Source: JAXMCI01 sp046349435
GTDB lineage: Bacteria; Pseudomonadota; Alphaproteobacteria; Dongiales; Dongiaceae
DNA: 64,000 bases
Assembly (NCBI GenBank): GCA_046349435.1
Contig: JAXMCI010000006.1
Coordinates: 1 to 64,000 of the forward strand
Reading direction: 5' to 3'
Numbering within the stretch: position 1 is the stretch's first letter; each line of letters opens with the position of its first letter. Position numbers and translations under genes: made by a program. Shown in pieces: positions 9,807-18,594 of the stretch. The notes below the pieces were generated by a model. That model was not told the DNA's origin and did no database searches. It saw only the letters and a program-made list of their open reading frames with translations.

Positions 9807-12086
9807 CTAGCTTCGCGGCGCCGCCGCCTGCGCCTCGACCACTGCCAGCGCGCTCATGTTGACGATGCCGCGCACCGTCACCGACGGGATCAGGATGTGC
9901 GCCGGCCGGGCGGCGCCGAGCAGGATCGGGCCGATCGACAGCCCCTCGCCCAGCGCCCGCAGCAGGGTGAACGCGATGTTGGCGGCGTCGAGCGTCGGCA
10001 TGATCAGCAGGTTGGCGGCGCCCTGCAGGCGGGAGCTGGGGAAGAGCCGGCTGCGGATCTCCTCGGTCACCGCCGAGTCGCCCTGCATCTCGCCCTCGAT
10101 CTCGAGGTCCGGCGCGCGCTGGCGGATCACCGGCAGCGCATCGCGCATGCGCCGCGCCGATTCGGTGTCGGCGCTGCCGAAGTTGGAGTGCGACAGCAGC
10201 GCCACCTTGGGGGTGATGCCGAACCGGCGCACCGCCTCGACGGCGAGCAGCGTCGCCTCGGCAATCTGCTCGACGGTCGGCTCGGGCGTCACCTGGGTGT
10301 CGCAGAGGAAGAAGGTGCCGCGCGGCAGCAGCAGCGCGTGCACCGCCGCGAGATGCTTCACGCCGCCGCGCACGCCGATGACGTCGAGCACGTTCCGCAG
10401 GTGCTGGGCATAGCGCCCGACGGTGCCGCAGATCATCGCGTCGGCCTCGCCGCGCTTGACCATCAGCGCGGCGATCACCGTGTTCTCCGAGCGCACCACC
10501 GTGCGCGCCAGGTCGGGCGACACGCCCTTGCGCTCCATCAGCTGGTGATAGAGCGTCCAGTACTCCTTGTAGCGCGGGTCGCCCTGCGGATCGACCAGCT
10601 CGAAATGAGCGCCGGGCTGCAGCCGCAGGCCGAGCCGCTGGATCCGGCTCGCCACCACGGCGGGGCGGCCGATCAGGATCGGCACCGCCAGCTTCTCGTC
10701 GATCACCGTCTGGACCGCGCTCAGCACGCGGTCCTCCTCGCCCTCGGCGAAGACCAGCCGGCGCGGCGCGGCGCGCGCCGCCTCGAACACCGGCTTCATC
10801 ACCAGGCCGGAGCGGAAGACGAAGCGCTTCAGCTGCTCGCAATAGGCGTCGAGGTCGGCGATCGGCCGGGTGGCGACGCCGCTCTCCATCGCCGCCCGGG
10901 CCACCGCCGGCGCGAGCTGCACGATGAGGCGCGGGTCGAAGGGACGCGGGATCAGGTAGTCCGGCCCGAAGGTCAGCAGCTGCCCGCCATAGGCGGCCGC
11001 CGCCACGTCGGAGCTCTCCGCCTCGGCGAGCGCGGCCAGCGCCTCGACGCAGGCGATCTTCATCGCCTCGTTGATCGTCGTCGCGCCGACATCGAGCGCG
11101 CCGCGGAAGATGAAGGGGAAGCAGAGGACGTTGTTCACCTGGTTCGGATAGTCGGACCGGCCGGTGGCGATCACCGCGTCGCTGCGCACCGCCCGCACCT
11201 CGTCGGGCAGGATCTCCGGCACCGGGTTGGCGAGCGCCATGATCAGCGGCCTCGCGGCCATCGTGGCCACCATCGCCGGCTTCAGCACGCCGGGCGCCGA
11301 CAGGCCGAGGAAGACGTCGGCCCCGGCGATCGCCTCGGCCAGCGTGCGCGCCTCGGTCTTGCGGGCGTAGCGCAGCTTGTGCGGGTCCATCAGCTCGTTG
11401 CGGCCCTCATGGACCACGCCGGCGATGTCGGTCGCGGTGATGTTCTCGATCGGCATGCCCATGTCGACCAGCAGGTCGAGGCAGGCGAGCGCCGCCGCCC
11501 CGGCCCCCGAGGTCACCAGCCGCACCTGGTCGAACGGCTTGCCGACCACCTTGAGGCCGTTGCGGATGGCGGCTGCGACGATGATCGCGGTGCCGTGCTG
11601 GTCGTCGTGGAAGACCGGGATCTTCATCCGCTCGCGCAGCATGCGCTCGATCTCGAAGCATTCCGGCGCCTTGATGTCCTCGAGGTTGATCGCCCCGAAG
11701 GTCGGCTCCAGGCTGGCGATGATCGCCACCAGCCGCTCCGGGTCGGTCTCGGCGATCTCGATGTCGAACACGTCGATGCCGGCGAAGGTCTTGAAGAGGA
11801 CGGCCTTGCCCTCCATCACCGGCTTGGCCGCGAGCGGCCCGATCGCGCCCAGCCCGAGCACCGCGGTGCCGTTGGTGATCACCGCCACCAGATTGGCTCG
11901 GGCGGTGACCGTGGCCGCCTCCATCGGGTCCTCGACGATCGCCTCGCAGGCGGCCGCCACGCCCGGCGTGTAGGCCAGCGCCAGGTCCCGCTGGTTGGCC
12001 AGCGGCTTGGTCGCCACGATGGCGAGCTTCCCCGGCTTGGGCAGGCGATGATATTCGAGCGCGCTGCGGCGCAGATTGTCGGTCAT
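9807..12086 (-). CDS. maeB: NADP-dependent malic enzyme with C-terminal phosphotransacetylase-like domain
   Basis: Oxidative decarboxylation of malate to pyruvate. 759 residues, the normal length for the two-part MaeB. The malic enzyme part (about 1-430) carries LALAYTPGVAAACEAI with the catalytic Tyr, the Lys in KPVMEGKAVLFK, the metal-binding FHDDQHGTA and the nucleotide fold VTSGAGAAALACLDL. The rest (about 440-759) is a Pta-like domain (VFAEGEEDRVL, LLSHSNFGS), which in characterised homologues is regulatory, sensing acetyl-CoA, rather than catalytic. Monocistronic by position, between liuA and the tRNA gene. Confidence 0.95.
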   Translation of the reverse strand: MTDNLRRSALEYHRLPKPGKLAIVATKPLANQRDLALAYTPGVAAACEAIVEDPMEAATVTARANLVAVITNGTAVLGLGAIGPLAAKPVMEGKAVLFKTFAGIDVFDIEIAETDPERLVAIIASLEPTFGAINLEDIKAPECFEIERMLRERMKIPVFHDDQHGTAIIVAAAIRNGLKVVGKPFDQVRLVTSGAGAAALACLDLLVDMGMPIENITATDIAGVVHEGRNELMDPHKLRYARKTEARTLAEAIAGADVFLGLSAPGVLKPAMVATMAARPLIMALANPVPEILPDEVRAVRSDAVIATGRSDYPNQVNNVLCFPFIFRGALDVGATTINEAMKIACVEALAALAEAESSDVAAAAYGGQLLTFGPDYLIPRPFDPRLIVQLAPAVARAAMESGVATRPIADLDAYCEQLKRFVFRSGLVMKPVFEAARAAPRRLVFAEGEEDRVLSAVQTVIDEKLAVPILIGRPAVVASRIQRLGLRLQPGAHFELVDPQGDPRYKEYWTLYHQLMERKGVSPDLARTVVRSENTVIAALMVKRGEADAMICGTVGRYAQHLRNVLDVIGVRGGVKHLAAVHALLLPRGTFFLCDTQVTPEPTVEQIAEATLLAVEAVRRFGITPKVALLSHSNFGSADTESARRMRDALPVIRQRAPDLEIEGEMQGDSAVTEEIRSRLFPSSRLQGAANLLIMPTLDAANIAFTLLRALGEGLSIGPILLGAARPAHILIPSVTVRGIVNMSALAVVEAQAAAPRS

Positions 12087-12121
12087 CCGGGGATCTCGAG
12101 GGAGGACGGGCGGTCCGGACG

Positions 12122-12150
12122 ATTATAGGCCCGGCCGCGGCTGCCGCCAG
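12122..12150 (-). promoter_or_regulatory. Probable maeB promoter
   Basis: On the minus strand: CTGGCG, 17-base spacer, consensus TATAAT, 35 bases before the maeB ATG. The -10 is perfect and the -35 matches four of six. No clear Shine-Dalgarno sequence is visible between it and the start codon. Confidence 0.5.
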
Positions 12151-12197
12151 CCGCCCCGAGAGCGAAGGCCGGGTGCAGGGGCCGCCGGAACGATCAA

Positions 12198-12224
12198 GGC
12201 CCGCGCGGCGTCAGCCGGCGGGCC
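12198..12224 (-). terminator. Hairpin downstream of tRNA-Leu
   Basis: Seven-base-pair perfect GC stem (GGCCCGC / GCGGGCC) with a 13-base loop, 10 bases past the encoded CCA, followed on the minus strand only by TTGATCG. A weak U tract makes it a moderate terminator candidate. Confidence 0.45.
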
Positions 12225-12234
12225 CTGGATCGGA

Positions 12235-12321
12235 TGGTGCGGTCGAGAAGACTCGAACTTCCACGGGGTTTCCCCCACAAGCACCTCAAGCTTGCGCGTC
12301 TACCAGTTCCGCCACGACCGC
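12235..12321 (-). tRNA. tRNA-Leu (anticodon GAG)
   Basis: 87-base class II tRNA. The acceptor stem is GCGGTCG / CGACCGC, the D arm contains AACTGGTAGAC, the anticodon stem-loop is CAAGC-TTGAGGT-GCTTG with GAG at the anticodon position, a long variable arm follows (GGGG-AAA-CCCC core), and the T arm contains GTTCGAGT. The CCA end is genome-encoded at 12235-12237. It reads CUC and CUU codons. Divergent from lipB. Confidence 0.95.
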
Positions 12322-12380
12322 GTCCGTCAAGGGAGCATGAAGGCCGGCGGCGGCGTGCCGCTTGCCTTCGCCCGGCGCGG

Positions 12381-12409
12381 GGAATAGCAAATCGACCCAT
12401 GGTTAGCAA
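12381..12409 (-). promoter_or_regulatory. Possible tRNA-Leu promoter overlapping the lipB start
   Basis: On the minus strand: TTGCTA, 17-base spacer, TATTCC, about 60 bases before the mature tRNA 5' end. It would overlap the first codons of the divergent lipB gene. The -10 is weak. Confidence 0.33.
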
Positions 12410-13127
12410 GGGCCGGGATGACCGGGGAGCTCCGGAATGGCGGGCCGAGCGCGGCTGGGTCGCCTACCCCGCCGCGGTGGCGGCGATGGAGGCGCGCGCC
12501 GCCGCGATCCGCGACGGGACCGCTCCTGAGCTGGTCTGGCTGCTCGAGCACCCGCCCCTCTATACCGCCGGCACCTCCGCCAGGACCGGCGACCTGCTCG
12601 CCCCCGGCCGCTTCCCGGTCTTCGCCACCGGCCGGGGCGGCCAGTACACCTATCACGGCCCCGGCCAGCGGGTCGGCTACGTCATGCTCGACCTCAAGGC
12701 GCGCGGCCCCGACCTCCGGCGCTACGTCGCCGACCTCGAGGAATGGCTGATCCGCACGCTCGACCGCTTCGGCATCGCGGGCGAGCGCCGGCCCGGCCGG
12801 GTCGGCATCTGGGTCGACCGCGGCGGCGGCCGCGAGGACAAGATCGCCGCGATCGGCGTCCGCATCCGCCAGTGGGTCAGCTTCCACGGCGTCGCCCTCA
12901 ACCGCGACCCCGCCCTGGAGCATTTCACCGGCATCGTCCCCTGCGGCATCGCCGGTACCCCCGCGGCGCCCTACGGGGTCACCTCGCTGGCCGACCTCGG
13001 CCTGAACGTGGACAGCGCGACGCTGGACGAGGCGCTGCGGGCCAGCTTCGGCGAGGTCTTCAATAGGCGCGCCGGGTCTGGCGCTTCGCCCGCCCCCACG
13101 TCGCGCCTTCGGCACCGCCAGCCTTGA
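12399..13127 (+). CDS. lipB: Octanoyltransferase (lipoate biosynthesis)
   Basis: Transfers octanoyl from acyl carrier protein to lipoyl domains. The product from MVSKGRDDRG is 242 residues. The family motif GRGGQYTYHGPGQRVGYVMLDL is present in full (residues 78-99), with the catalytic pair Lys148 in EDKIAAIGV and Cys182 in FTGIVPCGI. The open frame runs upstream through the antisense of tRNA-Leu, so the ATG at 12399 is the sensible start. The last 18 or so residues (RRAGSGASPAPT onward) look non-conserved and overlap the 3' end of the convergent hydrolase gene by up to 68 bases. Confidence 0.93.
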   Translation: MVSKGRDDRGAPEWRAERGWVAYPAAVAAMEARAAAIRDGTAPELVWLLEHPPLYTAGTSARTGDLLAPGRFPVFATGRGGQYTYHGPGQRVGYVMLDLKARGPDLRRYVADLEEWLIRTLDRFGIAGERRPGRVGIWVDRGGGREDKIAAIGVRIRQWVSFHGVALNRDPALEHFTGIVPCGIAGTPAAPYGVTSLADLGLNVDSATLDEALRASFGEVFNRRAGSGASPAPTSRLRHRQP

Positions 13128-14093
13128 CCAGCACCGCGCAGCGAGGGCGAACTCGCCCTGCCGCAGCACCGGATGGGTCATCCGCCAGAGCACCAGCCCC
13201 GCCGCCGGCGCACGCAGCGCGGCGATCGGGCGGCCGAAGAGGTCGTGGACCTCGCCCAGCAGCTGGCCCTCGGCCACCGGCTGGGCGGCCTCGACGGTGA
13301 GCTTGAGAAAGCCGTCGGCCGGCGTCGGGATCCAGAGATAGCGCTCGCAGTCGCGCCGCTGCCGCGCCGCAGGCGCCGGCGGCCCGTCGATCATGCCGAG
13401 CTGCCGGGCGGCGTTGAGCGCGCCGTTGAGGTGGTACTGCACCGAGGCCTCGTCGACGATGCCGTTGGCGCCGCCCTCGGAGAGCAGGCCGGCGCGGCCG
13501 AGCGCCGCCAGCGCGGTGCAGCTCCGTCCCGGCTTCGCCATCAGCTCGGGCTCCAGCCCGACCACCAGGTCGGCGTCGAAGCCACGGGCGAGGTCGCGGC
13601 GGATGCCGTCGCGGGCGGCGTCGCCGGTGCGCTGGTACATGATGAACTTGGCGACGTTCTCGCGCAGGTCGCCGCCATGCATGTCGATGAAGAGGTCGGC
13701 GCCGGCCGCCCAATCCTGCAGCAGCGCGTGGCAGAGCGCCTCGCTGAAGCTGCCGCCGGCCCGGCCGGGGAAGGTGAAGTTGATGTTCCTGCCGTCGAGC
13801 GGGCAGGCATATTCGGTGTGCTCGTAGAGCCCCGGCAGGTTGACCACCGGGATGATCGAGACGGTGCCGCGCAGCGTCGCCGGGGCGAAGCTGCGCGCCA
13901 GCCGCATCGCCGCCTCGATGCTGGAGACCTCGTTGACGTGCATGCCGGCGATGACGCAGAGCCGCGGCCCCGGCCGCTCGCCGGCGATCTCGGCGAGCGG
14001 CCAGCGCCAGCCGGCCAGCACGGGATCCTCGAAGGTCAGCTCGCCGCGCCGGACGGAATCCTCCGCCGCCGCGGCGAGCCAGTCGATGCGCAC
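13060..14093 (-). CDS. Succinylglutamate desuccinylase/aspartoacylase-family (M14) hydrolase, apparent frameshift near the 3' end
   Basis: Zinc-dependent hydrolase of the AstE/AspA branch of M14. It starts with GTG at 14093, 8 bases after the stop of the ABC binding-protein gene; no ATG lies before the first zinc motif. Zinc ligands are visible as His52 and Glu55 in GMHVNEVSS and His139 in FIDMHGGDL. Up to about residue 315 (GEFALA) the frame is clean; it then stays open through the whole of lipB to 12327, which cannot be real. Restoring one base near 13140 switches to a frame reading CAVLVKAGG and stopping at 13060. Either the C-terminus is frameshifted or there is a sequence error. It may process a compound imported by the adjacent transporter. 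Confidence 0.75.
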
Positions 14094-14101
14094 CCGCGGG
14101 C

Positions 14102-15232
14102 CTATTGCGAGAGCATGTTGACGCAGCGCTCCAGCGCCTTGTCCCAGTTGCTCTTGCCGTCGGCCCCGACGCTGTTCCACCAGTCGTAGTTCTGGAAGAC
14201 CTGGACCTTGACGTTCTGCGGCGAGCCCGGCAGCACGGCCTGGATCTCCGGCTTCAGGATGTCGTAGGCCTTGTTGTTGGTCGGGCCGTAGGTGATGGTC
14301 TCGGCGAACACCGCCTGCGGCTTGGCCCGCGAGATGTAGGCCAGGAACTTCATGGCGTTGTCCTTGTTGGGCGCGCCCTTCATCACCACCCAGTAGTCGA
14401 ACTGGATCAGCGACTGGTCCCACGACATCTTGACCGGCGCGCCCTTCTTCTGGGCGGCGTAGATGCGGCCGTTATAGGCGCTGGTCACGTCGACCTCGCC
14501 GTCGATCAGCGCCTGCGGCGCGGCGGCGCCCGCCGCCCACCACAGCTTCACGTTGGGCTTCAGCGCCTCGAGCTTCTTGAACGCGCGGTCGACGTCGAGC
14601 GGGTAGAGCTGGTCCGGCGCCACGCCGTCGCCGAGCAGCGCGCCCTCCAGCATGCCGCCGTCGACGATCTTCTCGCAATTGGCCGAGCCGCGCGGCCCGG
14701 GAAACTTGGCGAGGTCGTAATAGTCCTTCCAGCCGCTCGGCTGCGCCCCGCCGTCCGGGTACTTCTTGGTGCTGTAGGCGACGGCGACCGAGTAGAGCAC
14801 GGCGCCCACGCCCTTCTTGTTCTTGAGGGGCGCCGGCATGTTGTCCAGCGTCTCCTTGTCGAACAGCCCCCAGTTGATCTCCTCGATCGCGCCCTGGCGA
14901 TCGAATCCGGCCAGCTGGCCGGCGCTGATCGAGGTGACGTCCGCCTCCGCCGCGCCCGACTTGACCGAGGCCAGCAGCTTGGCGTGGTCCTCCGGCACCA
15001 GCACCACCTTGATGCCGGTGTCCCGCTCGAAGGGCTCGAAATAGGCCTTCCGCTGCGCATCCTCCCAGGTGCCACCGCCCGAGGTCACCACCACCTCGCC
15101 GGAGCCCTTGAGCTTGCTGAGATCGTCGTCGGCCCGGGCGGCGCCGCCAAGCAGCACCGCCGCCAGCCCCGCCGCTGCCAGCGCCGCGCCGCGGCGCCCG
15201 CGCCCGAAGAATCGCTGTCCGTCGCAAACCAT
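14102..15232 (-). CDS. ABC transporter periplasmic substrate-binding protein (spermidine/putrescine type)
   Basis: 376 residues starting MVCDGQRFFGRGRRGAALAA, with a signal peptide ending near GGAARA-DDD. The mature protein follows the PotD/Fe(III) type II periplasmic binding fold: VVVTSGGGTWEDAQRKAYFE, FERDTGIKVVLVPEDHAKLL, and YSVAVAYSTKKYPDGG. It is divergent from the permease and ATPase genes at 15365-18216 and presumably forms one importer with them. Polyamine-type assignment is by family; the ligand cannot be read from sequence. An in-frame ATG at 15298 would precede the signal peptide by 22 residues and is less likely. Confidence 0.88.
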   Translation of the reverse strand: MVCDGQRFFGRGRRGAALAAAGLAAVLLGGAARADDDLSKLKGSGEVVVTSGGGTWEDAQRKAYFEPFERDTGIKVVLVPEDHAKLLASVKSGAAEADVTSISAGQLAGFDRQGAIEEINWGLFDKETLDNMPAPLKNKKGVGAVLYSVAVAYSTKKYPDGGAQPSGWKDYYDLAKFPGPRGSANCEKIVDGGMLEGALLGDGVAPDQLYPLDVDRAFKKLEALKPNVKLWWAAGAAAPQALIDGEVDVTSAYNGRIYAAQKKGAPVKMSWDQSLIQFDYWVVMKGAPNKDNAMKFLAYISRAKPQAVFAETITYGPTNNKAYDILKPEIQAVLPGSPQNVKVQVFQNYDWWNSVGADGKSNWDKALERCVNMLSQ

Positions 15233-15292
15233 CGTGCCATCCCCTCGTCTCGGCGGTCCCCGCACGTTCGCGGGGCCGCCCGTTGCGCGGCG

Positions 15293-15321
15293 CAGCATGC
15301 CATGCTAGGCGGGCGAGTCAA
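15293..15321 (-). promoter_or_regulatory. Possible promoter for the binding protein / M14 hydrolase pair
   Basis: On the minus strand: TTGACT, 17-base spacer, ATGCTG, 61 bases before the ATG at 15232. The -35 is good and the -10 poor. The 132-base divergent region also holds the palindrome GCATGCCATGC overlapping the -10 side, a possible operator. Confidence 0.33.
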
Positions 15322-15364
15322 CGCGCCTCGACCCTTCGGCCCCGACCTTCGACGGACAGGGAGC

Positions 15365-17149
15365 ATGGCCCTGCGCACCAGATTGACCGCGCTGGCGGGC
15401 GGCGGGCCGGCTCTTGCCGTCCTGCCGCTGCTCGCCTTCCTCGGGATCTTCTTCCTGCTGCCGCTGCTCGGCGTGCTGTGGGACAGCGTCTCAGGGCCGC
15501 GGCTCGATCTCGCCCCCTACGCCCGCGTCTTCGGCGACCAGATCTACCTCAAGGTGCTGCGGCGGACCTTCGAGATCGGCTTCAACGTCACCCTGCTCTC
15601 GATCCTGTTCGGCTACCCCGTCGCGTACCTGCTCACCGTGGTCGGGCGGCGGACCGCGACGGTCATGACGCTGCTGGTCATGGTGCCGCTCTTCACCGCC
15701 CTGCTGATCCGGACCTATGCCTGGATGATCATCCTCGGCCGGCGCGGCATCATCAACGACGCGCTGATCGGGCTCGGCCTGATCGACCAGCCGCTCGACC
15801 TGCTGCACACCAGCATCGCCGTCTATATCGGAATGGTGCATGTGCTGAGCCCGATCGCCATCTTCACCATGTACTCCAACATGGTGCAGATCGACCGCCG
15901 GCTGGTGCAGGCGGCGTCGGTGCTCGGCGCCGACCCGGTGCGCGGCTTCCTGCGCGTCTACCTGCCGATGAGCCTGCCCGGCACGATCGCCGCCGCCGTG
16001 CTGGTGTTCGTCATGTCGATCGGCTTCTACATCACGCCCGCCCTGCTCGGCGGCCCGGCCGATGCGATGATCTCGCAGCTGATCGTCGCCCAGACCACCG
16101 CGCTGCTCAACTTCGAGCTGGGCTTCGCGCTGGCGATGGTGCTGCTGGCCGCGACGCTGCTGACGCTCGCCCTCGCCGGGTTCTTCATCCCCCTCGAGCT
16201 GCTCTGGACGTCGGAGCGCAAGCTGCTTCCCGGCGGCGCCGGCGGCGCGGCCCAGGCGGCGCGGCGCCGCGTCGGCGCGCTCGCCGGGCGCCTGCTCCTG
16301 CCGCTCGAGCGCGGGCTCGCCCGGCTGCTGCGTCCGGTGGCGCCGCTGCTGCCGGCGCTGCTGCGCCTCTACGGCGTCGCCGCCATGGTATTCATGGCGG
16401 CGCCCCTGCTGATCGTCTTCATCCTCTCCTTCAGCTCGTCGGAGTTCCTCGTCTTCCCGCCACCCGGCTTCTCCTGGCAGTGGTACGAGAAGTTCATGGC
16501 CGCCCGCGACTGGCACCGGGCGCTGGGCTTCAGCATCGAGCTGGCGTTGGTGACGGCCGTGGCCGCCGTGCTGATCGGCGCGGCCGGCGCCTTTGGGCTG
16601 GTGCGGGCCCGGCTGCCGGGACGCCGCTTCCTCTTCCTGCTGACGCTGGCACCGGTGATCATGCCGGTCATCATCCTGGCGCTGGCGCTCTACTCCTTCG
16701 AGGCGCGGGTCCGCCTGCTCGGCAGCTTCCCCGGGCTGGTCATCGGCCACGTCGTCCTGGCCCTGCCCTACGTCGTGGTGGTGATGACCGCCGCGGTGCG
16801 CGGCCTCGACCCCGACCTCGAGCATGCCGCCGCGGTGCTCGGCGCCCGCCCGGCCCAGACCCTGCGCCGCGTGCTGGTGCCGCTGCTGCGACCGAGCCTG
16901 CTCACCGCCGGCTTCTTCGCCTTCCTCGTCTCCTTCGACGAGCTGCTGATCACCCTGTTCCTGATCGGCCGCCAGACCCAGACCCTGCCGCTCAAGTTCT
17001 GGGCCGACATCAAGTACCAGATCGACCCGCTGCTGAGCGCCGCCTCCAGCCTGATCATCGCCGCCATCGTGCTGCTGATCCTGCTCGGGCAGTGGATCCG
17101 CTGGCGGGCCGAGCGCCGCTCGGCCCCGGCGGCGGGAGCCGCGACGTGA
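15365..17149 (+). CDS. Fused PotB-PotC-type ABC permease
   Basis: A single 594-residue membrane protein made of two complete polyamine-type permease units. Unit 1 (about 1-285) starts MALRTRLTALAGG, has roughly six hydrophobic helices and its cytoplasmic coupling loop at about 183-205 (QAASVLGADPVRGFLRVYL). Unit 2 (about 335-580) starts with LYGVAAMVFMAAPLL and has its own coupling loop at about 488-510 (AAAVLGARPAQTLRRVLVPL). An Ala/Arg-rich linker, about 285-335, joins them. In most polyamine importers these are separate genes. Its stop overlaps the GTG of the ATPase gene (GTGA). Confidence 0.9.
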   Translation: MALRTRLTALAGGGPALAVLPLLAFLGIFFLLPLLGVLWDSVSGPRLDLAPYARVFGDQIYLKVLRRTFEIGFNVTLLSILFGYPVAYLLTVVGRRTATVMTLLVMVPLFTALLIRTYAWMIILGRRGIINDALIGLGLIDQPLDLLHTSIAVYIGMVHVLSPIAIFTMYSNMVQIDRRLVQAASVLGADPVRGFLRVYLPMSLPGTIAAAVLVFVMSIGFYITPALLGGPADAMISQLIVAQTTALLNFELGFALAMVLLAATLLTLALAGFFIPLELLWTSERKLLPGGAGGAAQAARRRVGALAGRLLLPLERGLARLLRPVAPLLPALLRLYGVAAMVFMAAPLLIVFILSFSSSEFLVFPPPGFSWQWYEKFMAARDWHRALGFSIELALVTAVAAVLIGAAGAFGLVRARLPGRRFLFLLTLAPVIMPVIILALALYSFEARVRLLGSFPGLVIGHVVLALPYVVVVMTAAVRGLDPDLEHAAAVLGARPAQTLRRVLVPLLRPSLLTAGFFAFLVSFDELLITLFLIGRQTQTLPLKFWADIKYQIDPLLSAASSLIIAAIVLLILLGQWIRWRAERRSAPAAGAAT

Positions 17150-18216
17150 GCGCCGCTCTCAGCCTGCGCGGCATCGGCAAGCGGTATGAGGGCGCCGAGG
17201 CCGACGCCGTCGCCGGCTTCGACCTCGAGGTCGCGGCCGGCGAGTTCGTCACGCTGCTCGGCCCCTCGGGCTCGGGCAAGACCACCGTGCTCAAGATGAT
17301 CGCCGGCTTCGAGCGGCCGACCGCCGGCGAGATCCAGCTGGGCGGCACCGAGATCACCCGGCTGCCGCCCTATCGCCGCGGCGTCGGCATGGTGTTCCAG
17401 AACTACGCCCTGTTCCCGCACATGACCGTGGCCGACAACGTCGCCTTCCCGCTCGCCGTGCGCGACCGGCCGCGCGCCGAGATCGCCGCCAGGGTGGCGG
17501 CGGCGCTGCGGCTGGTGCAGCTGGACGCGCTCGGCCAGCGCTATCCCGCGCAGCTCTCGGGCGGCCAGCAGCAGCGCGTCGCGCTGGCCCGCGCCGTCGT
17601 CTTCGACCCGCCGCTGCTGCTGATGGACGAGCCGCTGGGGGCGCTGGACCGCAACCTGCGCGAGGACATGAAGATCGAGATCAAGCGGGTCCAGCGCGCC
17701 CTGTCGATGACGGTGATCTACGTCACCCACGACCAGGACGAGGCGCTCGCCATGTCCGACCGCATCGCCGTGCTGCGCGGCGGCCGGCTGATCCAGGCCG
17801 GCCCGCCGCGCCAACTCTACGACCGACCCGCCGACAGCTTTGTCGCCCGCTTCTTCGGCGAGTCGAACCTGCTCGAGGCGCGGCTCCGCCGCGATGGCGC
17901 CACCCTGCGCGCCGAGCTCGGCGGCACGTCGCTGCCGCTGCCTCCCGGCACCGCCGCATCCGGCGACACCGCCCTGATCCTGATCCGCCCGGAGCGCATC
18001 CGGCTGCGCGCGCCCGGCGCGGCCGGCGACGGGCCGTGCCTCGAGGGCCGGGTCGCCGAGGCGACCTTCCTCGGCGAATCCACCCGCTACCGGGTCGAAT
18101 CCGGGCCGTTCACCCTGACCATCAAGCAGCAGAGCGGCAGCGGCCCGGACTTCGCCGTCGGCGACCCGGTGGCCGCCACCTGGCCGGCGGACGCCGCCGT
18201 CCTGCTGCAGCGATAG
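17146..18216 (+). CDS. ABC transporter ATP-binding protein (PotA-like)
   Basis: 356 residues from a GTG start that overlaps the permease stop by 4 bases. Walker A is GPSGSGKTT (residues 39-47), Q-loop MVFQNYALFPHMT, signature LSGGQQQRVALARA, Walker B LLLMDEPLGALD and H-loop YVTHDQDEALAMS. A C-terminal TOBE-type region (about 260-356, ending VAATWPADAAVLLQR) is typical of spermidine/iron-type importers. It energises the fused permease; the substrate-binding protein is encoded divergently. Confidence 0.93.
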   Translation: MSAALSLRGIGKRYEGAEADAVAGFDLEVAAGEFVTLLGPSGSGKTTVLKMIAGFERPTAGEIQLGGTEITRLPPYRRGVGMVFQNYALFPHMTVADNVAFPLAVRDRPRAEIAARVAAALRLVQLDALGQRYPAQLSGGQQQRVALARAVVFDPPLLLMDEPLGALDRNLREDMKIEIKRVQRALSMTVIYVTHDQDEALAMSDRIAVLRGGRLIQAGPPRQLYDRPADSFVARFFGESNLLEARLRRDGATLRAELGGTSLPLPPGTAASGDTALILIRPERIRLRAPGAAGDGPCLEGRVAEATFLGESTRYRVESGPFTLTIKQQSGSGPDFAVGDPVAATWPADAAVLLQR

Positions 18217-18255
18217 GACCCCGGTCCCGCTCTGCCGCGTCCGGGAGGGCGGCGG

Positions 18256-18594
18256 CTACTGCGCCTTGAGATACTCGTCCCAGGAGACCGTCCCGTCCTT
18301 GTTCGCGTCGACGGTCTTGAAGGCGCGGTCATAGGCGTTGTGGCTCTTGATCTGCGCGGCGCGGCCGATTCCCTGCGCGGCGTTGAGATCGATAAATGTC
18401 TTGAACTGCGCCGGCGTCAGGGTATCGCCGCCGGGATTGGCGGCCTTGAAGTTGGCCTGCGCCTTGGCGACCTCCTCGGCCGACAGCGCCCAGGCGGACG
18501 GCAGGCCGGCGACCGAGGCCAGTCCCAGCATTGCCGCGACGATCCCGGCCGACACCAGGCGGGACGCGAGACCCCTTGATTCACCCATGCTCAC
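18256..18594 (-). CDS. Small secreted EF-hand protein
   Basis: 112 residues with an N-terminal signal peptide (SRLVSAGIVAAMLGLASVAGLPSAWA) and one canonical EF-hand loop near the C-terminus, DANKDGTVSWDEY, with Asp/Asn/Asp/Thr/Glu calcium ligands. An earlier segment (FKAANPGGDTLTPAQFKTFI) looks like a degenerate partner. The start may be Met1 or the Met two codons later. Stand-alone gene between the convergent ATPase and the divergent dapF. Function unknown; probably a periplasmic calcium-binding protein. Confidence 0.82.
   Translation of the reverse strand: MSMGESRGLASRLVSAGIVAAMLGLASVAGLPSAWALSAEEVAKAQANFKAANPGGDTLTPAQFKTFIDLNAAQGIGRAAQIKSHNAYDRAFKTVDANKDGTVSWDEYLKAQ

Noticed and set aside
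12234..12398. N-terminal extension of LipB by 55 codons
   Set aside because: The extension would translate the antisense of tRNA-Leu and has no conserved residues; the ATG at 12399 gives the family length.
15085..15378. Small alternative open frames antisense to or overlapping the ABC binding-protein 5' end
   Set aside because: No ribosome site or recognisable motif; they reflect the high GC content.
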